Shown here: piece by piece, positions 1 through 7,110 of the stretch | How the letters are laid out: the number at the start of each line of letters is the position of its first letter | Numbering within the stretch: the stretch's first letter is position 1 | Source of the DNA: CAZNVB01 sp964651495 | Lineage (GTDB): Bacteria > Acidobacteriota > Aminicenantia > Aminicenantales > UBA8522 | NCBI GenBank assembly: GCA_964651495.1 | Contig: CAZYWP010000135.1 | Span: forward strand, 1 to 8,204 | Direction: 5' to 3' | DNA length: 8,204 bases | Program-made: the position numbers and the translations under genes | The notes under the pieces: generated by a model | Told to the model about the DNA's origin: nothing | Seen by the model: the letters and a program-made list of their open reading frames with translations, nothing else | Database searches by the model: none

Positions 1-576
1 GCTCTCATCTTGTTTGTCGGCGGCATCTACATGGCCTGGATTGAGCCCACCAGGATCGGCGGAAAAGTGTTTCCCATCATCCGGCAGGTTGTGGGCATCC
101 TGTTTTTCGCCGCCGCCCTGATCCTGGCTTCACAGGGTATTCAGGGGTATATCCAGGAGCGTGTCGGCGAGGCCGTTCTGTCCGGGGCGCCCGGGACCTC
201 AGGCGCGGAGGCGGGCATCCGGTGGTCGGCCTACTCCGAGGCGCACCTGGAGCAGGCCGCGGCCCAATCACGGCCCGTGTTGATCGATTTTTATGCCGAC
301 TGGTGCATCCCCTGCAAGGAGCTCGACAAGCTCACCTTTCCTCAACCCGAGGTCGTGGAGATGTCCCGGAAGTTCGTCATGCTCAAGGTAGATTTGACTT
401 CGTCGCGGGACCCGGAGTCCGGCCGGCTGAAGAAGAAATATCAGATCAAGGGCGTGCCCACTCTGGTCCTCATGAGGCCGGACGGAACAGAGGCAGCGGA
501 CCTCCGGATTGTCGGGTTTGTCAGGAAAGAGAAACTATTATCCTATATGGAAAAGGCGCTTGCGCCCGCCAGATAA
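1..576 (+). CDS. dsbD: Thiol:disulfide interchange protein DsbD, C-terminal part (5' end outside the window)
   Basis: The reading frame is open from base 1, so this is the 3' part of a longer gene; the TTG at base 10 is only an internal codon. The visible 191 residues start in the end of a membrane hairpin, followed by a hydrophobic helix at nucleotides about 91-150. A linker leads to a thioredoxin-like domain with the active site WCIPCK (cysteines at 304-306 and 313-315) and the cis-proline segment GVPT (about 451-462). This matches the end of the DsbD transmembrane beta domain plus its periplasmic gamma domain. In the known family, DsbD takes electrons from cytoplasmic thioredoxin through the membrane and hands them to periplasmic disulfide reductases or TlpA/CcmG-type proteins. 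The convergent neighbour is a TlpA-like protein, a plausible acceptor. A two-domain CcdA-thioredoxin fusion lacking the N-terminal alpha domain cannot be excluded, because the 5' part is not visible. Confidence 0.88.
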   Translation, partial: ALILFVGGIYMAWIEPTRIGGKVFPIIRQVVGILFFAAALILASQGIQGYIQERVGEAVLSGAPGTSGAEAGIRWSAYSEAHLEQAAAQSRPVLIDFYADWCIPCKELDKLTFPQPEVVEMSRKFVMLKVDLTSSRDPESGRLKKKYQIKGVPTLVLMRPDGTEAADLRIVGFVRKEKLLSYMEKALAPAR

Positions 577-588
577 GGCGGGCCCTTT
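564..588 (+). terminator. GC-rich hairpin at the end of dsbD, possible intrinsic terminator
   Basis: A perfect 7-bp stem (GCCCGCC at 564-570 with GGCGGGC at 577-583) encloses a 6-base loop, AGATAA, that contains the dsbD stop codon TAA. It is followed by CCTTTAGTTGT, a poor T-tract. The stem is strong, but the weak T-run makes terminator function uncertain. Confidence 0.45.
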
Positions 589-594
589 AGTTGT

Positions 595-631
595 CCCCTC
601 GCCCTCTTGAGGGGAGAGGGTCGGGGAGAGG
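595..631. repeat. Palindromic CCCTC/GAGGG intergenic repeat
   Basis: A pyrimidine-rich arm (595-606) faces a purine-rich arm (609-620) across a very short turn. The arms pair CCCTC with GAGGG, then continue through single-base bulges with CCCCTC against the outer GAGAGGG. The right side runs on as TCGGGGAGAGG. Similar CCCTCTCC...GGAGAGGG palindromes are scattered between genes in many bacteria. It lies between the ends of two convergent genes and may help end transcription from either side, though no T-run follows it. Confidence 0.45.
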
Positions 632-678
632 ATAAAACTAGAGCTGAACTAAGAAATAGACCACCAATTTGGAATGGA

Positions 679-1197
679 CTATTCGGCGGCGAGCTTATTG
701 AAATACCTGAGGAGCTCTTCCTTGTCCATCTGCCGGACGATTTTGTCCCGGATTCGGCCCTGCTTGTCGATGACGAAGGTCGTGGGGATGAACTGGCCGG
801 GATCATAGGCCGAGATGATCTGTTCCGTGTTTTGTCGGGTTTCGAGGATGATCGGGTAGTTGATTTTGTATTTCTCGACGAAGGCCGCGACCGCCTCTTT
901 GCCTTTGGTATCGAGCGAAAGGCCGATGATCTCCAGGCCTTTCGCCTTCATCTGGCCGTAAACCTCGACAAAATCGGGGATTTCGGCGCGGCAGGGGGGG
1001 CACCAGGTAGCCCAGAAATTGAGGAACAGGACTTTGCCTTCATAATCGGCCAGCTTGACCGTCTTGCCGTTGAGATCGGTCAGGCTAAAGTCGGGCGCCT
1101 TGCGGTAGCCGGCCTGGGAGCCGGCGCTCTGATTATATACGGCCCCAAACATTAAAAGCACGACGACAATTAATATCACTAACAGGGCTCTTTTCAT
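679..1197 (-). CDS. TlpA/ResA-family membrane-anchored thiol-disulfide oxidoreductase
   Basis: This is a 172-residue protein. Residues 1-20 form a lysine/arginine-started hydrophobic segment without a clear cleavage site, so it is probably an uncleaved anchor placing the domain outside the cytoplasmic membrane. The rest is an AhpC/TSA-Redoxin type thioredoxin fold: an APDFSLTDLNGK entry strand (residues 34-45), the active site WCPPC (65-69) preceded by NFWAT, and a cis-proline in the FIPTTFVID segment (P138). ResA, TlpA and CcmG are the closest known types; they reduce disulfides in apocytochrome c or other exported proteins. Which substrate applies here cannot be read from the sequence. The ATG start is backed by a strong Shine-Dalgarno (GGAAGGAGAGG, complement of 1201-1211). 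The gene faces the dsbD end, and DsbD is the usual electron source for such proteins. It has its own promoter upstream. Confidence 0.92.
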   Translation of the reverse strand: MKRALLVILIVVVLLMFGAVYNQSAGSQAGYRKAPDFSLTDLNGKTVKLADYEGKVLFLNFWATWCPPCRAEIPDFVEVYGQMKAKGLEIIGLSLDTKGKEAVAAFVEKYKINYPIILETRQNTEQIISAYDPGQFIPTTFVIDKQGRIRDKIVRQMDKEELLRYFNKLAAE

Positions 1198-1290
1198 GGT
1201 CCTCTCCTTCCTGACGTCAATCTTACTGCCCGGCCTATGCTTATCCTGATGAACGTCTTAGCCGACCGGTGGCGGCAAAATTACACTTAA

Positions 1291-1319
1291 ATTATAGATT
1301 TTATCGGGATTTTTTTCAA
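1291..1319 (-). promoter_or_regulatory. Sigma-70-type promoter for the TlpA-like gene
   Basis: Read on the minus strand there is TTGAAA (1314-1319), a 17-base spacer, and a perfect TATAAT (1291-1296). This would start transcription near 1284 and give a leader of about 85 bases before the ATG at 1197. The match and spacing are close to consensus, but no experiment is available. Confidence 0.65.
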
Positions 1320-1360
1320 CTGCCGTGTCGCCGTGCCCCATCATCCCCTCGACGGTTTCC

Positions 1361-1390
1361 TTGACATAGCTCTACGGCCGAAGCTATATT
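1361..1390 (+). promoter_or_regulatory. Sigma-70-type promoter for the GlmS-like gene
   Basis: There is a perfect TTGACA (1361-1366), an 18-base spacer, and TATATT (1385-1390), which matches the -10 consensus at five of six positions. Transcription would start around 1396-1399, almost exactly at the first possible start codon (GTG 1397). It is divergent from the promoter at 1291-1319; about 40 bp separate the two -35 boxes. Confidence 0.6.
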
Positions 1391-1396
1391 CTTTGC

Positions 1397-4300
1397 GTGG
1401 CCGGCAAGATGAGGCGGACAATTCGCGGCTGGAAACTTTATGTCGGTCGAAATCCGGGGACTGCCCCGCCCAAATGCCTTATCCTGTTCCCCGACCTTCC
1501 GCACACGCTCTTCTGCGGATTGGCCGGAATCGTCGCCGTCAAGGGGCCTGAGCGCCGGGAGGGGCTCCTAGGAAAGCTCTTTCGGCTTTTTGATCAGATC
1601 AGCGCCAACGGTCTTGCCGGCGCCGTTGCCCGGGAGAGCATTCGCGGGCTCCTCGGCGGCGAGGCAGCCCCAGACATGGAAAAGGTGCTCTACGCCGTCC
1701 AGCAGGACCTCGACCTCCAGTATGCTCTCCATCAGTCAGGCGGGTGGGATGACCTCAGACGGCTCGCCGACAGGCTCGATTCCTTTCTCCGCGACCAGGT
1801 CGAGCTTCTGGAAAGGCTGGCCGGCGAGATGTCCGTCCCGGCTGTCGAGACCGCCTCAGCCCGGCTCATCAAGCTCAAGGACATCCTCTGGGGATTGAGA
1901 GAGGATCTCCTGAAGAACCAGGAAAAAATCCTCGCGCTCTGCGGCGGTCTGGGCGGGCTCTCCGAATTCCGGACATATCACAGGCTCAATTTCATCCTCA
2001 ACGCCATGGACCGGCTGGAAGTCCGGGGCCGGGACTCCACCGGCGTGCATTTCGGGTTCAGGCTCACCCCGGAGGCAATAGATAGAGCGCTCTCGCGCCT
2101 CCGTCAGGCCGGCCTTGCCGCCGAGTTCGAGAAGCGAAGTTCCGGCGGTGATCTGATGAACCGGTCCATCCGTCATTTCAGGGACTTCGTCCGGTTTACT
2201 TATAAAACAGCCTCGATCACAGGAGAGCTCGGGAGGAACTGCAGGGAATTGCGGCAGGAGATCTCCGGCGATGCCATTCTGAAATCCTTTGCCGTGGAAG
2301 GGAATCTGGACGAGACCTACCTTGCCCATACGCGCTGGGCTTCGGTCGGTGCCATCAATATCCCCAATTGCCACCCGGTGAACAACTCCACGCTCAGCCC
2401 GGAAGGAAAGGGGATCCCCGATAAACTCTACCCATCCTACGGCCGGGGGCTCTGGTCCATCGACGTGGCCCTGAACGGAGACATCGACAATTACCTGGAG
2501 ATCAAGCGCGCGAGCGAGGGGGCCGGCCGCTTCGTCGACCCCCGCGTGACCACGGATGCCAAGGCGATCCCTCTCGCCATCGAGGCGCACCTCCTTGAAG
2601 GCAGCGATCTCAAGGAGGCTTTCCGCAGAGCGGTCTCGAGCTTCGAGGGTTCGCACGCCATCGCCATGACTTCCAACCTCGACCCCGGGAGAATCTACCT
2701 GGCGCTTCGCGGAAGCGGGCAGTCTCTCTTCGTCGGGATCGCGGACAGCCAGTACATTTTCGCCTCAGAGGTTTACGGCCTGATCGAGGGGACTCCGGCC
2801 TTCATCAAAATGGACGGCGAGCGGCCGCGCATCGAAGGCGACTCTGCATCCCAGGGCCAGGTCTTCATCCTCTCCAACGACAAGGGAGCGGGACTCGCCG
2901 GAATCGAGGCCATCTCCTATGATGGGCACTCCCTCAAGATTGCTGATCAGGACCTCAAAACAGCCGAGATCACGACCCGCGACATCGACCGCGGCCTGCA
3001 CCGGCATTATCTCATCAAAGAGATCTCGGACTCGCCGTCTTCTTTCCGGAAAACTCTCCTCGGCAAGTACCGAATCTCGGGAAGGACCGTCGCTTTCAAC
3101 CTTGGGCCCGAAGTCGTTCCTGAAAAGACGCGGCAGGACCTCAGGGCGGGGAAAATCCGGAACGTGTTCGTCATCGGCCAGGGAACAGCCGCAGTCGCCG
3201 GAAGCGCCATCGCCGAGGCCATGGGGATTTACCTTAAGAGCGCCAACCTGAATATCCAGGCCAAGAAGGCGACCGACCTGAGCGGTTTTGCCGCTGAGGA
3301 GGAACTGGCCCGCTCTCTGGTCATCGCGGTCACCCAGTCCGGGACGACCACCGACACGAATCGGGCCGTGGCCATGGCTCGGGAAAAGGGGGCCTCGGTC
3401 ATCGCCATCGTCAACCGGCGTCAGTCCGACATCACCACCAAGGCGCACGGTGTTTTCTACACGAGCGACGGCCGCGACGTCGAGATGTCGGTGGCCTCCA
3501 CCAAAGCCTTCTACTCCCAGATCGCGGCTGGATACGTGCTCACGCTCTTCCTGGCCGAGCTCCTGAACACCATACCCGAGGAGACCATCGTCCGCGCGCT
3601 GGAGGCGCTCGAACGCGCACCCGGCCTGATGAGCCGGGTGATCGCCCGGGCGGAGGAGATCAGGAAAACGGCCTGGGACCTGGTGAGGCTCAAAAGACAC
3701 TGGGCGGTGGTCGGGAGCGGCACCAACAAGGTCGCGGCCGACGAGGTGCGGATTAAGCTCAGCGAGCTTTGCTACAAGACCATCTCCTCGGACATCATCG
3801 AGGATAAGAAACATATCGATCTCTCCGCCGAGCCGCTGATCCTGGTGATGGCGGCCGGGAGCCCCGGGATCGTGCTCGAGGACATCGTCAAGGACACGGC
3901 CATTTTCAAGGCGCACGCCTCCCGGGTCGTGGTCATCGCCGATGAAGGAGAGAAGCGGTTCGACCCGGTCGCCGACTACGTCATCACCGTGCCGCGGGCG
4001 GATTTCCCGGTCTCGGTCATCATGAACACGCTGGCCGGGCACCTGTGGGGCTATTATGCGGCGGTGAGCCTGGACGAGCAGGCGGGCCATTTGCGGGACT
4101 TCCGGGTCAGGCTCTCGGAGGTCCTCTCCAGGCATGAGGAAAGGGGGCTTGATATCTTCGAGAGCACGGCCGACCGGCAGCTCCACCGGGTGGTGGATGA
4201 ATTCGGGGCGACCTTCAACCTGTGGAGGGCTGCCGGGCATGTGGCCAACCTCAACGTAGATACGGCCACCGACCTGACTCTGCTCCTCAAGTATGCGACG

Positions 4301-5047
4301 GCAAAGATCCCCGCCGAGGAATTCAGAAGAGACTTTCGGGAAAGCCGGGGATTGACACCACTCGACCTGCTGGATGTGGCTCTGGGAAAGGCCATCGACC
4401 AGTTGAGCCGGCCGGTGGACGCCATCCGCCACCAGGCCAAGACCGTGACGGTGGGCACGAGCCGCAAATTCCCCTCTCTCAAGGGAGTCGTCTTCGATGC
4501 CCTGGCGGCTCTGGGCTTTGCGGCGGAAAACCTGACGCAAAAAGATGTCCTCACCATCAAGCGGCTCCAGCCCGCCGTGGAGGCGGTGAGAGGTTATACC
4601 CAATACCGGCTGGAGGGGCTTGACGAGGACGGCCTGCCCACCGACGCGTCGATGATCTCAGTCGAGCGCCGGGGCGGCCTGGCCGAAGGGATGAGCTCCA
4701 GGGCAGAGAAAGGCGCGCCGCTCATGGGCTCCAAACGGACGCTCGTGAAGAACAGGGAGGTGTACGCGGGGGGCGGGCGCTCGGACGGCGCCTCCATCTT
4801 CATCATCCCGCTGTTGGGGACAGGATACACCCTCGAACGTCTGCTGCTCTTCCACGTGGATTTTGCCGAAGGTTTGGGTGTCGCCCAGAAGAGGGAAGTC
4901 CTCGGCGAGAAGCTCCTGGAGATCAGGAACATCCTCAACGAAGAGAATCTTGCCTGGAGCGATGATTATATCCGCGATATTCCGCTGAAATTCCTGCTGG
5001 GCGAGGGGGCGGAAGTCATCGCCGCCGCCATCAAGAAACGAATCTGA
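1397..5047 (+). CDS. Giant GlmS-like protein: glutamine amidotransferase plus two SIS domains plus unassigned C-terminus
   Basis: The frame encodes up to 1216 residues, against about 600 for normal glucosamine-6-phosphate synthase. Amidotransferase blocks seen: CGLAGIV (nucleophile C40), RLEVRGRDSTG (207-216), HTRWA (311-315), H326, LNGDIDN (N360-G361) and TDAKA (D387). The domain linker HYLIKEI (537-543) follows. The first SIS domain has TQSGTTTDT (646-654) and SVASTKAF (698-705). The second has K787, E790 and H806, with the 16-residue E-to-H spacing of the E. coli isomerase site (E488/H504). Known GlmS converts fructose-6-phosphate and glutamine to glucosamine-6-phosphate in the cytoplasm for cell-wall synthesis. 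Extra material: about 145 mostly helical residues between C40 and R210, about 50 before HTRWA, about 20 before LNG, and about 310 at the C-terminus (905-1216) that I cannot assign. The equivalent of the E. coli Schiff-base lysine K603 is not evident. No Shine-Dalgarno precedes GTG 1397 or ATG 1409, so the start is uncertain. Confidence 0.85.
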   Translation: MAGKMRRTIRGWKLYVGRNPGTAPPKCLILFPDLPHTLFCGLAGIVAVKGPERREGLLGKLFRLFDQISANGLAGAVARESIRGLLGGEAAPDMEKVLYAVQQDLDLQYALHQSGGWDDLRRLADRLDSFLRDQVELLERLAGEMSVPAVETASARLIKLKDILWGLREDLLKNQEKILALCGGLGGLSEFRTYHRLNFILNAMDRLEVRGRDSTGVHFGFRLTPEAIDRALSRLRQAGLAAEFEKRSSGGDLMNRSIRHFRDFVRFTYKTASITGELGRNCRELRQEISGDAILKSFAVEGNLDETYLAHTRWASVGAINIPNCHPVNNSTLSPEGKGIPDKLYPSYGRGLWSIDVALNGDIDNYLEIKRASEGAGRFVDPRVTTDAKAIPLAIEAHLLEGSDLKEAFRRAVSSFEGSHAIAMTSNLDPGRIYLALRGSGQSLFVGIADSQYIFASEVYGLIEGTPAFIKMDGERPRIEGDSASQGQVFILSNDKGAGLAGIEAISYDGHSLKIADQDLKTAEITTRDIDRGLHRHYLIKEISDSPSSFRKTLLGKYRISGRTVAFNLGPEVVPEKTRQDLRAGKIRNVFVIGQGTAAVAGSAIAEAMGIYLKSANLNIQAKKATDLSGFAAEEELARSLVIAVTQSGTTTDTNRAVAMAREKGASVIAIVNRRQSDITTKAHGVFYTSDGRDVEMSVASTKAFYSQIAAGYVLTLFLAELLNTIPEETIVRALEALERAPGLMSRVIARAEEIRKTAWDLVRLKRHWAVVGSGTNKVAADEVRIKLSELCYKTISSDIIEDKKHIDLSAEPLILVMAAGSPGIVLEDIVKDTAIFKAHASRVVVIADEGEKRFDPVADYVITVPRADFPVSVIMNTLAGHLWGYYAAVSLDEQAGHLRDFRVRLSEVLSRHEERGLDIFESTADRQLHRVVDEFGATFNLWRAAGHVANLNVDTATDLTLLLKYATAKIPAEEFRRDFRESRGLTPLDLLDVALGKAIDQLSRPVDAIRHQAKTVTVGTSRKFPSLKGVVFDALAALGFAAENLTQKDVLTIKRLQPAVEAVRGYTQYRLEGLDEDGLPTDASMISVERRGGLAEGMSSRAEKGAPLMGSKRTLVKNREVYAGGGRSDGASIFIIPLLGTGYTLERLLLFHVDFAEGLGVAQKREVLGEKLLEIRNILNEENLAWSDDYIRDIPLKFLLGEGAEVIAAAIKKRI

Positions 5048-5059
5048 TTCAGTCGGTTT

Positions 5060-5959
5060 TCACCCGCACTCGGCGCGCTTGAGCAGGCGCTCCCAATTGT
5101 GGTCCACTTCCTGCTGGATATATTGGAGGTCCTCGTCCTTGAGGTGGCGGAAGCGGCCCTGGAGCCTCATGTAATCGACGACCGGCTTTTTCTCCCGCGG
5201 CCTGATGTTGATCGTGTATTTCTCGCCGTTTTCGATCTCATAGAGCGGGAATATGCAGTTCTGGACGACCATCCGGCCGAGCTTCACCGAATCCTCGGGC
5301 CGGCTTTTCCACCCCGTCGGGCAGGGCGCGTAAATGTGGATGAACCGCGTCCCCTTGATCCCCTTGGCTTTCTTTGTCTTCTTGAACAGATCTTCGGGAT
5401 AGCTGGTGTTGGCCGTGGCGATATAGGGAATCCGGTGGGCGGCCATGATGGCGTCGATGTCCTTTTTGGGCCGGTTCTTGAAGTGCTTGACGGGGGTCGT
5501 CGTCGTCCAGGCCCCATACGGTGTCGCGCTGCTCCGCTGAATCCCCGTGTTCATGTAGGCTTCGTTGTCATAGCAGACATAGATGATGTCGTCATTCCGT
5601 TCTGCCGCTCCGCTCAATGCTTGCAGGCCGATATCGAAGGTGCCCCCGTCCCCCGCCCAGGCCACGACGGTCGTCTCCGTGTCGCCGACCATCTCGAGCC
5701 CCGCCTTCAGTCCCGAGGCCGATGACGCCGCCGTCTCGAAGGCGCAGTGAAAAATCGGGACGCCGAGGGTGGAATGGGGGAAGGGCCCGTCGATGACCGA
5801 CCAGCAGCAGGCCGGGATGCACAGCGCCGTCTTCTGGCCCAGGGCCTTAAGGACATAGCGCATGGCCAGCGTGGCCGCGCAGCCCTGGCAGGCCAGGTGG
5901 CCGGAGCCCATCAGCTCTTCCGTGGGCAGGCTCAGCTTCATCGTTTTTTCTTTCTTCAT
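5060..5959 (-). CDS. porB: Pyruvate:ferredoxin oxidoreductase, beta subunit
   Basis: This 299-residue protein is the thiamine diphosphate-binding subunit. The cofactor motif GDGGTFDIG (103-111) is followed, with typical spacing, by the asparagine-containing YDNEAYMNTG (130-139). Four cysteines fit the ligands of the proximal 4Fe-4S cluster: C24 and C27 (CQGC), C52, exactly 25 residues after C27, and C213 in YAPCPTGW. The subunit decarboxylates pyruvate on the cofactor and passes electrons to the cluster. Its ATG (5957-5959) overlaps the porA stop as ATGA, which favours this start over the internal Met7. A GGAGTGAAGAG stretch just upstream can serve as ribosome binding site. It is the last gene of the por cluster and ends 12 bp from the end of the convergent GlmS-like gene. 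A related 2-oxoacid such as 2-oxoisovalerate is a less likely substrate. Confidence 0.93.
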   Translation of the reverse strand: MKKEKTMKLSLPTEELMGSGHLACQGCAATLAMRYVLKALGQKTALCIPACCWSVIDGPFPHSTLGVPIFHCAFETAASSASGLKAGLEMVGDTETTVVAWAGDGGTFDIGLQALSGAAERNDDIIYVCYDNEAYMNTGIQRSSATPYGAWTTTTPVKHFKNRPKKDIDAIMAAHRIPYIATANTSYPEDLFKKTKKAKGIKGTRFIHIYAPCPTGWKSRPEDSVKLGRMVVQNCIFPLYEIENGEKYTINIRPREKKPVVDYMRLQGRFRHLKDEDLQYIQQEVDHNWERLLKRAECG

Positions 5960-7110
5960 CTCTTCACTCCGATCCAGACGATCTCCTCGTCGGCCCTGTC
6001 TTTGGCCAGGGCGTGCCGGGCGATTTCCTTGAATGTGTCGGGTGTGATGTCGCGGCCGCCGAGGCCGGTGATGTAACCGAAGACCGGCACCCCATGGTCC
6101 TGCCCGTACAGCGCGGATTTGACCTCCTGGTAGAAGATGCCGTGGTGGCCGTAGGAAATGTTCCGGTCCACGACGGCGATCTTTTTCGCTTTCGCCGCGA
6201 TCAGGCGCACCTTGTCAAACGGGAAGGGCCGGAACACCTTAATCCGCAGGTTTCCGGCTTTGATGCCGTCCTGCCGCAATTGGTCCACACCGACGCGGGC
6301 GGTGTATCCGGCTGTGCCGGAGGAGACGAAGACGATCTCGGCATCGTCGCAGCGGTAATCCTCGACCTGTCCGAGGTAGCGGCCGAACATCTTCTCGAAC
6401 TCGCGGCCGGTCTCCTCGATCAGCGCCGGCGCCTTCTCCATGTCTTTCTGGAGCTTGTAGCGCAGCTCGAAGTAATGCTCAGGCCCCGTCAGTCCCCCGA
6501 AAGCATGCGGGTCGGACGGCGTCACCCGGATGGCCGGGTTGAACCGCGGAAGATAGGCATCAACTTTTTCCTGGTCGGGGATGTCCACGACCTCGTAGGT
6601 GTGCGAGATGGCGAAGGCGTCAAGGATGACCATGCTCGGGATCATCAGCGCTTCCGACACCTTGAAGGCCTGGATGACCGTGTCGAGCACTTCCTGGTTG
6701 GAGGAGCAGTAGAACTGGATCCAGCCGGTGTCGCGCTGGGAGAGGCTGTCGTTCTGGTCGGTCCAGATGCTCCAGCCGGGGGCCATGGCCCGGTTGATGT
6801 TGCCCATGACCACCGGCATCCGGCCGCCCGAGGCCCAGTGGAGGAGCTCATGCATCAGGGTCAGGCCCTGGGACGAGGTGGCCGTGAATGTCCGCGCCCC
6901 CGCCATGGAGGCGGCGATACAGGCGGCCATGGCCGAGTGCTCGGACTCGACCTTGATGAACTTGGCGTCGAGTTTCTTCGAGGCGCACATCTCGGAGAGG
7001 AGCTCGACCACCTGGGTCTGGGGAGTGATCGGGTAGGCGGCGATGACCTGGGAGCGGGCGAGCGTCGCGCCCCAGGAGAGGGCGTGGTTTCCCATGATCA
7101 CTTTCTTCAT
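5956..7110 (-). CDS. porA: Pyruvate:ferredoxin oxidoreductase, alpha subunit
   Basis: This 384-residue protein has the family's usual length. The N-terminal half shows YPITPQT (26-32), the VESEHSA segment (54-60) that carries the glutamate activating thiamine diphosphate, and the TSSQGL block after it. The C-terminal half has the transketolase C-like domain, with VVDRNISYGHHG and GLGGRDIT near the end. In heterotetrameric Por, alpha and beta form the thiamine active site that makes acetyl-CoA from pyruvate and CoA. I chose ATG 7108-7110 because it has a strong Shine-Dalgarno (GGAGGAAGAG) and overlaps the porD stop as ATGA. The frame stays open 49 codons further upstream, but that stretch is arginine-rich and antiparallel to nothing conserved; it lies inside porD in another frame. 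The stop overlaps the porB start in the same ATGA manner, so porD-porA-porB are probably translationally coupled. Confidence 0.95.
   Translation of the reverse strand: MKKVIMGNHALSWGATLARSQVIAAYPITPQTQVVELLSEMCASKKLDAKFIKVESEHSAMAACIAASMAGARTFTATSSQGLTLMHELLHWASGGRMPVVMGNINRAMAPGWSIWTDQNDSLSQRDTGWIQFYCSSNQEVLDTVIQAFKVSEALMIPSMVILDAFAISHTYEVVDIPDQEKVDAYLPRFNPAIRVTPSDPHAFGGLTGPEHYFELRYKLQKDMEKAPALIEETGREFEKMFGRYLGQVEDYRCDDAEIVFVSSGTAGYTARVGVDQLRQDGIKAGNLRIKVFRPFPFDKVRLIAAKAKKIAVVDRNISYGHHGIFYQEVKSALYGQDHGVPVFGYITGLGGRDITPDTFKEIARHALAKDRADEEIVWIGVKR

Noticed and set aside
607..1155. 182-codon plus-strand open frame
   Set aside because: It is antisense to the TlpA-like gene, which has a clear WCPPC site, membrane anchor and ribosome binding site.
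1333..1551. 72-codon plus-strand open frame over the start of the GlmS-like gene
   Set aside because: It was considered as an alternative source of a start codon by frameshift, but it does not lead to Met next to the CGLAGIV cysteine and shows no motif.
2765..4603. Long open frame (612 codons) on the minus strand
   Set aside because: It lies fully antisense to the GlmS-like gene, shows no recognisable motif, and its composition (many H, R, G, D, P) is typical of the mirror frame of GC-rich coding sequence.
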